Positions 11,110 to 22,564 of a stretch of DNA of 64,000 bases are shown here, piece after piece. A program made the position numbers and the translations under genes. Source of the stretch: Acheta domesticus (taxonomy: Eukaryota; Arthropoda; Insecta; Orthoptera; Gryllidae); the NCBI GenBank assembly GCA_031308135.1, contig JAHLJT010008756.1, forward strand, positions 131,624,997 to 131,688,996. Reading direction: 5' to 3'. The notes under the pieces were generated by a model. The model was not told the origin of the DNA, ran no database searches, and saw nothing but the letters and a program-made list of their open reading frames with translations. Position 1 is the stretch's first letter, and every line of letters begins with the position of its first letter.

Positions 11110-12095
11110 AATATATTGTATCACTTGAAATATATGCATGATATTAACAAAAATCCGCAGGAAAAGTTTCGCTGTCTATAACCATTCAGCTTATTATTCC
11201 GCTTATTATTTATAATTTATTTCCGGAGCAACACGTCGTCATAACATTGATCGTCATGGACGGATCTCCCCCATACCCCGTCGATGTTATGGTTGGACGG
11301 GTCGCCACAAGTATAAGAAATAAATGTATTCTAATTAAAAATATATTTTGGACTCTTGTGCTAATATTCAAAATAAGATGTAAGTAATTCGAAGATTTGC
11401 ATTTTTATAATACCCACAAGGGTAACAATTTACCATTGTTATCGTAAAAAACTGTTATTTGTAATAATTTATACATTTTTATTCCAATATTACTAATATA
11501 ATATGTTTTAATAATTAAATTTGTTCAAAGAGGTGACGGGAAAGGTGACAATTATATAATATGTTTTATTATGTTGATTATTATCCTGGTTTGTTCTGGC
11601 GTCGCTTTTATTTCTACTCTGCTTTTTCATTCAGGTATGTCGTTACCTGGAGTCTTTGAACTTTCTAAATAGTTTCATTTTTAACGTTCTAGATCTATTG
11701 ATTTTCAAAATTTCAAGTACTTTGTTTTATAATTTCAAATATTATATTATGTTGCCCTTTACACTATACCTTGGTAGCCATGTGTTTCATGTGCACTAAA
11801 ATTATACCAAAGTCAAAGAATACCGTATCGTGAGCGTATCCTGTGGTTCCAATTGATTCACGTCTCCTTTTATTCCTGGAGTTTCTTGTGAGAATGAGAA
11901 CTTCTTTGATGAAGCAAACAGCGTTACGCCCGTCCCTCGTCCGTTGCCGTCGCGCGCGCTCTCGAAAGCGCGCTCTGAGCATTCGCGTCACGGAGCGATC
12001 GACACAATGGTCAGCGCACCTTCGCCCACTCAGCCCCGCCCGCGGTGCCGGTGCCCGGGAGCCAACGGTCTGGCATGGAGACGCTGCGCTCTCGC
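11110..12095. other. AT-rich sequence without recognised features
   Basis: Mostly AT-rich background, becoming CpG-rich at 11930-12080. Nothing was recognised. Confidence 0.5.
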
Positions 12096-12099
12096 TTCG

Positions 12100-12880
12100 G
12101 CTCTCCCTCTCTCCTTCCCCACTTTTTCTTCGTTCGCGCCCTCCTTTATTCTCCTCCTCCTCCTCCTCCCCCTCCGTCTTCTTTTCCTCTGGCTCTCTCC
12201 ATCTACGCTCCTTCACCTGTTTCTCGTCTTCATCGTATATTTCTTTCTGTCTGTACTCCTTCCTCTGTTCATCTCGCTCTATCTTCCTTTGTTTCTCTCT
12301 CTCTCTCTCTTTCTCTCTCTCTGATTCTCCTTCGGTCTCTCTCCACCTATCTTTCCCTTCTTTCTTCCCTCTATAGTTCTCTCTCTCTCTCTTCCTTGCT
12401 TCTCCGTATATTTCTTCCTCTCTACTCCTTTCATCTGTTGATATCTCTTTGTCTTCCTTTGTTTCTCTATCTCTATAGGTCACTCTCTTCTTTTTCTCCG
12501 TCTATCTCTCCCTTATCTCTCCCATCCAGAGTTCTCTTCCCCACTTCTTGCTTCTTCTCGGTACATTTCCTCTCTACTACTTTCCTCTGTTGATCTCCTT
12601 CTAGCTTCCTTTGCTCCTCTCCCTCTCTGTCATTATCCTCTCTTCATCTATCTCTCCCTTGTCTCTCCCTTCTTCAGATATTTCCCCCTGTCTTCCTTGT
12701 TTCTTCTCCGTATATTTCTTCCTCTCTACCATTTTGCTCTGTTCATATCCTTCTATCTTCCTTTGTACCTCTCTCTCTCTGACTCTCCTTCGGTCTCTCA
12801 CCGTCTATCACTTCGTTCTCTCCTCCCTTCCTTGCTCTGCTTCTTTCGTCCTCTCCCTCACTGCTCAACTTCACTTCTCC
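12100..12880 (+). repeat. Long polypyrimidine (CT-rich) tract
   Basis: Nearly 800 bp of CT-rich sequence with recurring TCTCTCTCTC, TTCCTCTCTACTCC and TTTGTTTCTCT words. Several longer blocks recur (for example around 12240-12330, 12410-12475 and 12700-12790), indicating degenerate tandem duplication. The low-complexity Ser/Leu-rich open frames are artefacts. Confidence 0.85.
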
Positions 12881-12889
12881 CGGAGACCC

Positions 12890-13150
12890 TCGCGCCCTCA
12901 CCTGCAGGAGGGGGCCTTGTTTATCGAGGGCGTAATTGGGCCCATTTTCCCGTGGCTTTTCCCCAGGAATTAAGTTTGTCCCGCGGCCGCGTCGATCGCC
13001 CTCGAGGAGGAGAGGGGGGGACGGAGGGGGAAGAGGGGAGGGGAGGGGCGGCGGGCGCTTAGTGGTCGCGGCCTCTTAAACTTGATTCCGAGCGGATTGT
13101 CCCAAACAATTAGCCGCTTCGGAAATTTAATTGCTGGTCCCAGAGGGAAG
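12890..13150. promoter_or_regulatory. CpG-rich island with TAATT cores, candidate enhancer
   Basis: GC-rich DNA (GCGGCCGCGTCGATCG) carries intact AT-rich words such as GGGCGTAATTGGGCCC, CAATTAGCCGC and TTTAATTGCTGG. Homeodomain-type TAATT cores inside a CpG island look like intronic regulatory elements of developmental genes. This is inference from composition only. Confidence 0.3.
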
Positions 13151-14095
13151 GAAGAACACCTGAGAAGGCTTATGTTGTTTTTCTTGTTTCTGGTTGATGT
13201 TACGGACGTCCGTTTGTTTGTTGTTTTGTTTTAGCTTTCAATTGTCCACTCTTCTGTTGTTTCGGTTTGTTTCACGTTCTGTACCTGTAGGTGCAAGGGA
13301 CGTTTTACTACTGAGGGAGAGGAACTGATTCTCTAAGAGCAACCTAAATTTCTTTTTGTGTAGAAGAATCAGTCCTTGCGGGAATTGCGTTTGATTTTCT
13401 ATCAAAGACGAAGGAGGAATTGTAATTGGCTGATAGTTACGATTCATCTTATTATATTCCATTTACAATCGTACTTTCTGCTTGACGTTTATTAACTACT
13501 GGTGTACGTGTTTCTAGTTGATTCAAAATTCTTGACTTCAGATAATGTTGTTACGTTCTTTTAATAAAAAAGCAAATGTTTGTTCTGAATATATCACAAC
13601 ACAATTGTTAAAAATTGTAAATCAATGACTTTCAAATCAACACAGATCTCACTGTTAATCGTGAATATTACCAAATTATTTATTTCTAAATAAAGCACTG
13701 GTTGTGGGTGACTAAATGTAGTTTTTCATTTGTAATTCAGATGCGATTTACTCACGTTGTTGCAGTTTCCAATAGAATCGAGATGGAATTTTTTAAATAA
13801 TCCAAAAAATATCAAATATATTAAACTTATATAATCTAGAATCACTTTTTCATACATCTTGTTCTTTCCATTTATTGGTCTATTTGTTGCTCCCATGCGA
13901 ATTGTTGTCCTCGGTTTTGGATTTTTTGAAAGAATTTACAACCATATCCTCAAAGTAACATTTCAAAAACCACATAAAATGTTAAGTAAAACAGTGATGA
14001 AACCTCACCATGTATTTTGCTTTTTATTTTGTTTGTTTTGGTAGATGTTTAATATATGAACATATGAAAGTGTCGGAAATCTCGAAGTCTTACTT
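13151..14095. other. AT-rich sequence without recognised features
   Basis: Background. Nothing was recognised. Confidence 0.6.
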
Positions 14096-14099
14096 ATTT

Positions 14100-14615
14100 A
14101 GTCTCTTCGAATTCTACACAAGAGCGAGAAATTACGATATGAGAGAAAAAATGATAGAGAGAAATAACGAGATGTAGAAAAATTATAAAAAATAGGAGAA
14201 AGTAAAAAGGTAGAGTAAAGAGAAAATATATATAAATATAAATATATATATAAATAAGGAGAATAACAAGGAGTAGAGGAGAAAGAAAGAAAAGGAGAAG
14301 AAAGAGAGGAAAGGGAAAAGGAAAAGGAGAAGTGGGAAATACGGAAGAGGAGGGGAGAAATAGGATGTGGAGAAAGAGGGAAAGGGGAGAAGTGAAGATG
14401 AGGAAAACAAATAGGAAAGGGAGATGAACAGCAGGAGAAAGAAAGAAGAGAAGAAGAAAGAGGAGGAGAAAGTGAAAAAGGCGAGATAGGAAGAGAGGTG
14501 GAGGTAGGGGAGGTGGAGAACGAGGGGGGAGACAGAGGAGGTGGAGACAGAGGAAGTGGAGACAGAGGAGGCGGAGACACAGTAGGCGGAGACAGAGGAG
14601 GCGAAGTGAGACAAA
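14100..14615 (-). repeat. Long polypurine tract (GA-rich on +, CT-rich on -)
   Basis: About 500 bp of almost pure A/G on the + strand, with a TATA-like interruption at 14225-14256. It ends in about five copies of a 15-bp GGAGACAGAGGAGGC unit (14520-14600). Such tracts can form triplex DNA. It is the strand-opposite counterpart of the 12.1-12.9 kb pyrimidine tract. Confidence 0.9.
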
Positions 14616-14639
14616 CATCACTTCAATCGTTCGTCAACC

Positions 14640-14960
14640 GTTGTCCTGGTTAGTGCGCGGCGCGGCGCGGCGGGGCGGGGCGGGCCAAGGCAGCCGTGGT
14701 CCTCGAGCCGTGAGCCTCGCACGGGAGCCTCTCTCGTGAGCCCCCACCGGGCGTTTCGGGGTCGCCGCCGCCATATTGCAGCGGACGGCGCCCGGGCGGG
14801 GGTGGGGGCGCATCAAAGTTTCACGCGATCGCGGGACGTCGTCGCTTTCAATTTGCCCTGCGCCCACCGCCCTCCGCCCCCGCTCTCACCCACGCCCCCG
14901 CCCCTCGCGCATCACCGCGCCTGCGCAGTGGGTCACACGAAGGCTTAGGCTGGCGTCCCA
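14640..14960. promoter_or_regulatory. CpG-rich island
   Basis: Dense CpG with a GGCGGGGCGGGGCGGG run and GCCGCCGCCATATTGCAGCG. No open frame of note and no transcript evidence. Confidence 0.3.
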
Positions 14961-14964
14961 TGGA

Positions 14965-16235
14965 ATTACTATGTGAGCCACTAATAAAATGGCTTGCTAC
15001 GAACAGTCTACTGGAAAAGATGAGGCGCTAAAATTAATCACCCTTATTTTTAAGTATTTATTAACATGTAAAATATAATTTTGTGGTAATCTTAAGAAAT
15101 ATTATGCATTCGTGTAAACGGTCTCTTTTCAAAATCTTAACCCATCTTAAGATTATATTGTTAGATCATTATTTATTGTGATGTTCATTACGTAAAGATC
15201 ATGTTTGTCTGAATGAAATATAAGAAGAGAACGCTCTTCTAATTATATTGTGTGCGTTCTCGCGTAGTGATACCAACTCAAAGTACAATAAATATGTTAC
15301 ATGACGGAATAATAACAAACATGTTAGATGACGGAACAAAAACAAACATGTTAGATGAAGGAAGTCCAATATACGTGCTACTGACGAATAAAAACATAAA
15401 GAAACGCCATTCGATTGCTATCGATGGAATATTTTTATAATATGTTGAACATTCTTTTAAAATCAGTGGTTTGGAATGTAATATCCCATAACACTAACAC
15501 TATAAAAGCACTAACACAATAATATCCCCTATTAACACTAATAAAGTGTCTAGTGTGCAACATGTAAACACAAAATAAATAATTAGATTTGGGAAAATAT
15601 TTTTCTTTAAAGTGTGATTTTTCAAAATAGACATATTTATTATGTCGAATTCATTCACAGGGATGGAAAAAGAAAACAAAGTAAATAGAGGAACGAAAGT
15701 TAATAAAAAAATGAATTGTTGTCATAAATATTTCTACAACGTTTCGTGACACTTTACTGTTTATCTACTAATTTGTACCATTCTTCTTGTAATTTTTGTA
15801 TTAATTTTTTTGTCCTCGAATTTAATTACCTAAGAAATGAGGAATCGTTTTCAACATACGGCCTCTTTGTTGATTTTCCAACAGTCACAATTACATCTTG
15901 TCTTTTATCTTCCTATTCTTCTAGAGCCATGTGCTGTATATTTTAAATTTTCATCAAGATTGATTTTCTGATTTTCTCATGATCCTTACCTTTTAGTTCT
16001 TAGTTCTTCTTTCTCTTTCCTTACCTTAGAGTTCACATATTTCGTTGCTTATGTACTTCTCTTGCATTGAATATTCATGGTTTCCGTGCTTCATTTCGTA
16101 CTAAAGCAGTTTCGTTTCTTGTTACCTCTGACACTGATGTAAGGAAGAGCCATTCCACTAAGTGCATTCAGTTGTTTTTGCACCTACTTTGGAATATTTT
16201 TCTTCTGAAGTAAACAAATCATTTCCTTTTTTTCA
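14965..16235. other. AT-rich sequence with a short 30-bp tandem repeat at 15285-15365
   Basis: The only structure seen is about three copies of an ACAAACATGTTAGATGACGG-containing unit near 15290-15360. The rest is background. Confidence 0.5.
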
Positions 16236-16239
16236 AATC

Positions 16240-16700
16240 TGAACCACTGTGCGCCTTCCCGCCTCACGGACTTGTTACCCTCACACACACCCTCCTGCGC
16301 CGTGGGCATCACTTGACGCCGCCCCCGGCAAAATGCCGGTTAAATATTTAAACATATTTTCGCAGCAGCAGGAGCAGCAGCAACGGTCGCTTCGGCGCTT
16401 AAAACTTGAAACGAAGTTCGGGGGGGGCGGCCGCGTGGACGCGCTGCACAAATTGATAAGGGCGTCGTGAACGGCGCTTGGCAGCGGCTGGGAGTGTTGG
16501 AGGTGGGTAGGAGAGGGGATGGGAGGGGAAAGTCGCGCGCGAGCGAAGTGTCGCCGCCGAGAGCTCTGGAGCGCTAGACAGGGCAGGGGACGAGCCTCCA
16601 GGGACGTGTTCTTGCAGCGCCCTCAAACGCCATTCGCGTGTGTTGTCTTCAACATTTAGGAACGTATTGCGCCCTCCGTTGCACACGCCGGATGAGATGG
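16240..16700. promoter_or_regulatory. CpG-rich island with AT-rich words, candidate conserved noncoding element
   Basis: The segment combines GC-rich sequence with TTAAATATTTAAACATATTT, a CAG/CAGCAG run and ACAAATTGATAAGGGCG. Unlike the neighbouring arrays it is complex rather than repetitive, which makes selective constraint plausible. No coding frame with domain similarity was seen. Confidence 0.3.
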
Positions 16701-16706
16701 CACCCA

Positions 16707-16955
16707 CCGGGGAGATGGCTCGGGGCACCAACTGATGTCACTGTAGTCCCTATGAGCTAGAGATTCTAGGTTCGATTCCTGACGGTGGCTCAATTTTCCT
16801 AGCTTGTCAGCTAGGTCGAATTCAGTCGCTGTCTGGAGGAGAATTCTAGCGGACGGCTCCTCCGATCGGTATTTTTTACCTATTCCTTGTCCTATTCTAT
16901 CCTATAACATTTCTTAGTAAAATAAAATTTAATATTATTATTATTATTATTAGTT
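16707..16955 (+). mobile_element. SINE-A copy 3 (5' half, ATT tail)
   Basis: The head GGGGAGATGGCTCGGGGC and AACTGATGTCACTGTAGTCCC leads to a good B-box GGTTCGATTCC (16769-16779). Then come CTAGCTTGTCAGCTAGG and CGCTGTCTGGAGGAGAATTC. The copy stops after CCGATCGG and a short pyrimidine stretch and ends in a (TTA)n run. It lacks the second half, so it is a 3'-truncated or shorter subtype. Confidence 0.85.
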
Positions 16956-17039
16956 GTTGTTGTTGTAGTTGTTGGCACTAACTAGGTCTTCAACATCACG
17001 AAAAGCTAATAAAATGGTTTGCTCAATTTAACTCACCAA

Positions 17040-17480
17040 ATATTTTAATAAATCAAATTGCTGTGTCTGAAATTTCAAAGTAATTGCCTTTTCAAAATCT
17101 CATTTTTATTTTTCGTTGGGCATAAAATAGTTGTTTTTCTACTTTCCCGCACTTACTTCGCAAAAAGAGAAAGTTGTTTTGTTTCTCAAAAACCGCTCCA
17201 AATGTTTTCTTTCAAGTTTCTCCTCATATCTATCAAGAGACGGCAAACCATTGTTCTATTACCACTTTCGGCAAACTCTCTGCTCTTTTTTTTCAAAAAT
17301 TGCAAAAAGTGTACATTAAAATACCACAAAATTGAAGATATTTTTTTTGAATTAGCTAAAATCTATTTTAAAAATCATCTCTTTGAAAAAGTCATGTACA
17401 ATTTAAAAAAAAAAGTGTTGTTCGCATAATTTGTAATTGAAATTAATGGAATTTTTGAAAAATATTTAAATAACATCTCC
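17040..17480. repeat. Interspersed repeat family D, copy 1
   Basis: Blocks such as CTCAAAAACCGCTCCAAAT, TTTTCTTTCAAGTTT and CTCTGCTCTTTTTTTTCAAAA followed by an A/T stretch recur in the same order near 53.4-53.85 kb. The elements are AT-rich and diverged. The class is unknown and no ends could be defined. Confidence 0.5.
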
Positions 17481-18830
17481 AAATTTTTTCTTCATTTTTT
17501 TCCACTGATTGAAGAAGAGATGCTTAAAATAATGCAGCGGGGCTCATTTTCGTTGAACTCTCTGAAGTTTCAAAATTTGTTAATTTAAAAATTTGCGAGA
17601 AAGTACAAAATAAGAATATGTGAGAGTATACGTATATGAAGAAATACGAAAACATTCGTATGGGCAATTGTACCATCATTAATTTCAAATTGTTATTTTC
17701 TCACAAGAAAAAGGTGTTTTTTTTTTCATTTTTCATATACATCTACAGTTGTATTGAAACGTCAAAATTGTTACTAAACGTTTTCCAGGAGCCTGCAATA
17801 ATACATATGTTTAGAGCTTCCCATAACGACGACGATCGAAACGAACATGGTGGGATGAGGAGGGGCAGAGCGGACCACGTGATGCAGGATCAATATGATT
17901 AATAAATGCGATACAGGGTACTTCAGCTGGCGTATAATAAATGACAGCTGTCATACAATAAATGAGCATTCTTGTCAAAGTTGAAATTATGGTTGCCACG
18001 AGTTTTATTCAATAAGCGATATATGTAGATTCTTATCCACTTAAAATGATAATGTTATGCTCGTGAGACTCGTGTTATGCTCATGCTCATGACACGTAAA
18101 TAATTGTTTGCAGTGTTGTTGAAATATGTGTGTTAATATTTATGGAGATTTGAAGAGACAGTGCCATCAGAAAATAATCGTTGCATATACTAGCCAAAAG
18201 AAGTATTAAATGTTAATATTTGTAGTTTAATTGTCTGACGCAAATTGCATTTTGTGTAAACAACTACTACGTACACGTCTAACATATTTTGAGTGTAAAT
18301 AACATCAATCCACATTCGTCAATTTCATTAGTTTTGGAACTGTGATTTTGAATTAAACTATGGAAAGAAATACCATTTTGTTAGTTTGAAGTTTATTTTT
18401 ATTTTAAGTTTTATTTTATTTCATGAATAATGTAACCAATTAATTTCACAATTAACTAAGGTAATTAATTTAAAATACTCGGCCTTTATGTTTGTTAACA
18501 ATCAACTAGAGCTAAATAACCGTAGTTTTCAAATTGAACACTACTATTGCTTGTAATGAATTCGGTATTTTTCACATTTCTCGACAAAATGAACGTGCTT
18601 GCATTAGTCGTTCTATGGCGGATATAAAGTGATCAACTTGGCACTCAAATGTTTATGAGGTACAATCGTGTAAATAACTTGCTCTTCTTCGTGCTGCCCA
18701 TTAGAAATAACGTGAAGGAGAAGAATGGCGCAGCATATGTAAATGTCCCGAACAGCCGAAATGAGAGAGATAATTATTGTCCCATAAATCGGCCTTTAAC
18801 ACGACTCCCCTTTTGTTCCGGGCGATATAC
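17481..18830. other. AT-rich sequence without recognised features
   Basis: Background. Nothing was recognised. Confidence 0.6.
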
Positions 18831-18964
18831 TGCCCTCGTCCGCGTCGCAGTATGTTACGGGCAGCGGTGGGGCGGGGGCGGGGCGGGGGCGGGGCGAGGG
18901 GTGGGCACAAAGGGGCGATGGTGGGGCAGAATGGCCGTGGAGGAGGAGGTGGTGGAGCAGACGC
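18831..18964. other. GC-rich sequence running into an assembly gap
   Basis: A (GGGGCGGGGGC)-like stretch directly precedes the gap, so a longer GC-rich array probably caused the assembly break. Confidence 0.5.
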
Positions 18965-19964
18965 NNNNNNNNNNNNNNNNNNNNNNNNNNNNNNNNNNNN
19001 NNNNNNNNNNNNNNNNNNNNNNNNNNNNNNNNNNNNNNNNNNNNNNNNNNNNNNNNNNNNNNNNNNNNNNNNNNNNNNNNNNNNNNNNNNNNNNNNNNNN
19101 NNNNNNNNNNNNNNNNNNNNNNNNNNNNNNNNNNNNNNNNNNNNNNNNNNNNNNNNNNNNNNNNNNNNNNNNNNNNNNNNNNNNNNNNNNNNNNNNNNNN
19201 NNNNNNNNNNNNNNNNNNNNNNNNNNNNNNNNNNNNNNNNNNNNNNNNNNNNNNNNNNNNNNNNNNNNNNNNNNNNNNNNNNNNNNNNNNNNNNNNNNNN
19301 NNNNNNNNNNNNNNNNNNNNNNNNNNNNNNNNNNNNNNNNNNNNNNNNNNNNNNNNNNNNNNNNNNNNNNNNNNNNNNNNNNNNNNNNNNNNNNNNNNNN
19401 NNNNNNNNNNNNNNNNNNNNNNNNNNNNNNNNNNNNNNNNNNNNNNNNNNNNNNNNNNNNNNNNNNNNNNNNNNNNNNNNNNNNNNNNNNNNNNNNNNNN
19501 NNNNNNNNNNNNNNNNNNNNNNNNNNNNNNNNNNNNNNNNNNNNNNNNNNNNNNNNNNNNNNNNNNNNNNNNNNNNNNNNNNNNNNNNNNNNNNNNNNNN
19601 NNNNNNNNNNNNNNNNNNNNNNNNNNNNNNNNNNNNNNNNNNNNNNNNNNNNNNNNNNNNNNNNNNNNNNNNNNNNNNNNNNNNNNNNNNNNNNNNNNNN
19701 NNNNNNNNNNNNNNNNNNNNNNNNNNNNNNNNNNNNNNNNNNNNNNNNNNNNNNNNNNNNNNNNNNNNNNNNNNNNNNNNNNNNNNNNNNNNNNNNNNNN
19801 NNNNNNNNNNNNNNNNNNNNNNNNNNNNNNNNNNNNNNNNNNNNNNNNNNNNNNNNNNNNNNNNNNNNNNNNNNNNNNNNNNNNNNNNNNNNNNNNNNNN
19901 NNNNNNNNNNNNNNNNNNNNNNNNNNNNNNNNNNNNNNNNNNNNNNNNNNNNNNNNNNNNNNNN
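18965..19964. other. Assembly gap (1000 N)
   Basis: Exactly 1000 unknown bases, a conventional placeholder length, so the true size is unknown. Open frames reported across it are meaningless. Confidence 0.99.
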
Positions 19965-19983
19965 TAACAACATTTATAAGCCC

Positions 19984-20354
19984 TCGAGCCCCGTTGAGAA
20001 GTACGTTCGCGAATTAATTTAAAAAGATCATTTTTAAATAGCAGGAGGTGTATGACGCAATATCATCGGTCATTTAAAAAATAGAAGTATACTAAGACAA
20101 GAACAAACAAGGATATAGTTTAAATACTCATTTGTAACTTTTGATAAATTGTGTCTAACAAGGCTACGTCTCGAACAGTGTGTCTAACAAAACTAGTGCT
20201 ACAGGAAAATCACATATATTGTTAAGAACTTACGAACTATATGGAAAACAATTCTACTTCGCCAGGTTGTAGCTCACCTGGTAAGTTCTTATTTGTGAGC
20301 TACCCCACCAGAGAGTGGGAAGGCTTTTGCCCTGGAGAGAGATGTTATAGCTTA

Positions 20355-20399
<45 letters not shown>

Positions 20400-20612
20400 G
20401 TGTGATAGACACTTGCGGTGTTTTGCTACCCATACCACGAGCCCAGTTGAGAAGGAGGTTCTAGAATTATTTAAAAAAAATAATTTTATATGGCAGGAGG
20501 TGTATGACGCAATGTCATCAGCCACTTAAAAAATCGAAGTATACTAAAATTCAAACACGAACAAGAATATCGGATGTATTTTAGTTAGATACGTCTAGCG
20601 TTTTGCTACCCA
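19984..20612 (+). repeat. Segmental duplication flanking a SINE-C copy
   Basis: A block of about 120 bp beginning CGAGCCCCGTTGAGAAG (19984) recurs as CGAGCCCAGTTGAGAAG (20438), 454 bp apart. Both contain GCAGGAGGTGTATGACGCAA, then a TCATC.G.CA.TTAAAAAAT stretch and GAAGTATACTAA. A second shared word, TTTTGCTACCCA, occurs at about 20420 and 20601. SINE-C lies between the two blocks. Confidence 0.8.
20173..20397 (+). mobile_element. SINE-C copy 1 with (AAT)n tail
   Basis: This matches an inverted copy near 40.4-40.68 kb. Shared words are GAACAGTGTGTCTAACAAAA, AGTGCTACAGGAAAAT, GAAAACAATTCTACTTCGCC, ACCTGGTAAG, GAGCTACCCCACCAGA and GGCTTTTGCCCTGGA, followed by a 43-bp (AAT)n tail. Two copies with a common simple 3' tail indicate a retroposon. 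No clear A or B box was found. Confidence 0.75.
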
Positions 20613-20960
20613 GTCTCTGCGTGTAGGCAGTGCGAGCATCGCAGGCGATGGGAGCGGCAGGGGTTGAACGAGGGAGGGCTAGTGTCCGGGGCGACGGAGC
20701 GGGGGTTCGAAGCCCGGCCTCACTGATTGATGGATGGCGTCCGGCGACCCGACGCCCCAACGCCTGCTGCCCCTCTCCTTCCCCCTCCCCGCCTCCCCCT
20801 TCCCCCGCCCCGCCGCAATGAATAAGCGCGCCCAGTTCTTCATGTGGTTATGTGCTGACGAGCGCAGGCCCGTGTCCCGAACGCGGCCATGTGCCCTCTG
20901 ATATGTGCCGATGCGGCTGAAATGGGATTCAAAACACGAGACATGAAGCGAATCCAAATG
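20590..20960. promoter_or_regulatory. CpG-rich island
   Basis: GC-rich unique sequence with GGGGGTTCGAAGCCCGGCC and a C-rich run (20770-20818). The GGTTCGAAGCC word resembles a Pol III B box, but no partner A box or element boundary was seen. Function is unknown. Confidence 0.25.
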
Positions 20961-21099
20961 ATCCATCACCTCACCATTAAAAATCTGACATTTTTTTACC
21001 TTACTCGCGCGACATTGATGTAAAAATTTATGAACAACACTTTCATTCCGAGGACTGCAACTACCTTTTAGAAACCAAACTCGAGTGGTATTTCAGTTA

Positions 21100-21235
21100 A
21101 AATAATAGTAACTAATAATAGTAATTATTAGTTACTATTATTAGTATTATTATTAATACTATTATTAGTTTTAATTACTATTATTAATAATAGCAATTAT
21201 AACTAATAACAGCAATAATTCAGTTAATAAATTAT
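21100..21235. repeat. (ATT/AAT)n imperfect palindromic tract
   Basis: Runs of TAATAATAGTAATTATTAG and their complements alternate, giving an imperfect inverted repeat of ATT/AAT triplets able to form a cruciform. Confidence 0.8.
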
Positions 21236-22290
21236 TCTTTTTGTGTCTTTGGTGTTACAAGCCTCACGAATTTTGGCGTAGCATATACGTACTGGTAGGG
21301 TTGTTAATGTTGTTTGAAATCATATCGGGTACATCCTTTAGGTTGGGAATGAGCTTGTAACTCGGGGCCAACAGTGGAAGTGGGAATCGATTGGAAACGA
21401 AAGTATCGCATGTGATTTGCAGCTCTTGGAAAGGGGAGGTACTGTTTCAGAATCCGCCTGGAATTGATCAGATGAGAAATGATTGATTAGAGCAGCCATT
21501 CTCTTGACTTCCCATTCGAATTGGGTTTGGCCTCTTCCAGCTACATTCCCAGTTGGTGCCAAAACTCGAAAATTGAGCGTTCATTCAACCTAAAGTACAA
21601 TGCTTGAGTTGTGGACTTTCCACAGCGGACGCTATCGGGCCCGGTGTGAATTGTGAATATTTTATATCATTTGTATATTGCTGTGTTTTAATTATTGTCT
21701 TTATGCTAGTTTCCACCAAAATAATTCATCTCAAATGATAAATTCATATAACTTATTCGCAAAACGGTCATTCCCTTATATCTTTGAGAACCTGATAGGG
21801 TGACCTCAAGGATGGTTTTATAGGGTGACCTCAGGATGGTCGAAAGAACCTACGTGGCCTTTGTGTTGCCTACTCTTTCTTTCATTTCTTTTGAGAAAAA
21901 TGGATAGTTGATATAGTGGTTAGTAGAAGTTTCAACACTTCGTGGATTATTACAATTTATTGTTTAGCGTCTGGAATTTGTTATTGAATCTATCAATTCC
22001 TACATGATATTTTATTTATATATCTACAAGATGCTCTCAAACTATCGAAAAATAACTTGATCAGTAATTTTTTTTAACCCTTGTGTCAGGAATACTGCAG
22101 GTTAACCTTCCTAGGGTTGAGAAGATGTTAAGAATCGTTTCCATTTAGCCTTCTTCAGTTACTACCTACTTCCATGACCTTCTGTACAGTATCTGGTATT
22201 TCTATTATGTGTTATTATGTTTTCGGAAGTGGGGTGAAGATGGCGTGGCAAGCGTCATGCTTAAGCCGAATACTTTTTACCTAATATTTA
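21236..22290. other. Sequence without recognised genes; small duplication at about 21795-21840
   Basis: A 20-bp block ATAGGGTGACCTCAAGGATGG is repeated about 31 bp downstream with one base lost. The remainder shows nothing recognisable. Confidence 0.5.
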
Positions 22291-22345
22291 CTGTCCGACG
22301 CTACGCTGGGATTTGAACCCTTGATAAGTAATGAAGTCCTCAATT
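22220..22345 (-). mobile_element. tRNA-like SINE remnant (B-box word on - strand)
   Basis: On the minus strand GGGTTCAAATCCCAGCG (around 22306-22322) has the T-arm/B-box form of a tRNA. No A box at proper distance and no cloverleaf were found, so at best this is a decayed SINE head. Confidence 0.3.
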
Positions 22346-22564
22346 TACTTTATCAAGCATATTTACATTTAAAACCATTCTTAGAATAGAACAAGTACAA
22401 AAATAACATTTCTTCTGAACTTCAACTTACTTTTATATACCCGGTTATCAGAAGGATGGTAGAAAATTGCATATTGAACCTTTATAACTATGAGGTAGCC
22501 CGTATTAATTGCTCCAACCACACACGCCCTGCCAAACTCCGCATGGGAAGTTCCCGTTAGCACG

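Noticed and set aside
18649..20022. Open frames of 370-457 codons across the gap
   Set aside because: They consist mainly of unknown residues over 1000 N.
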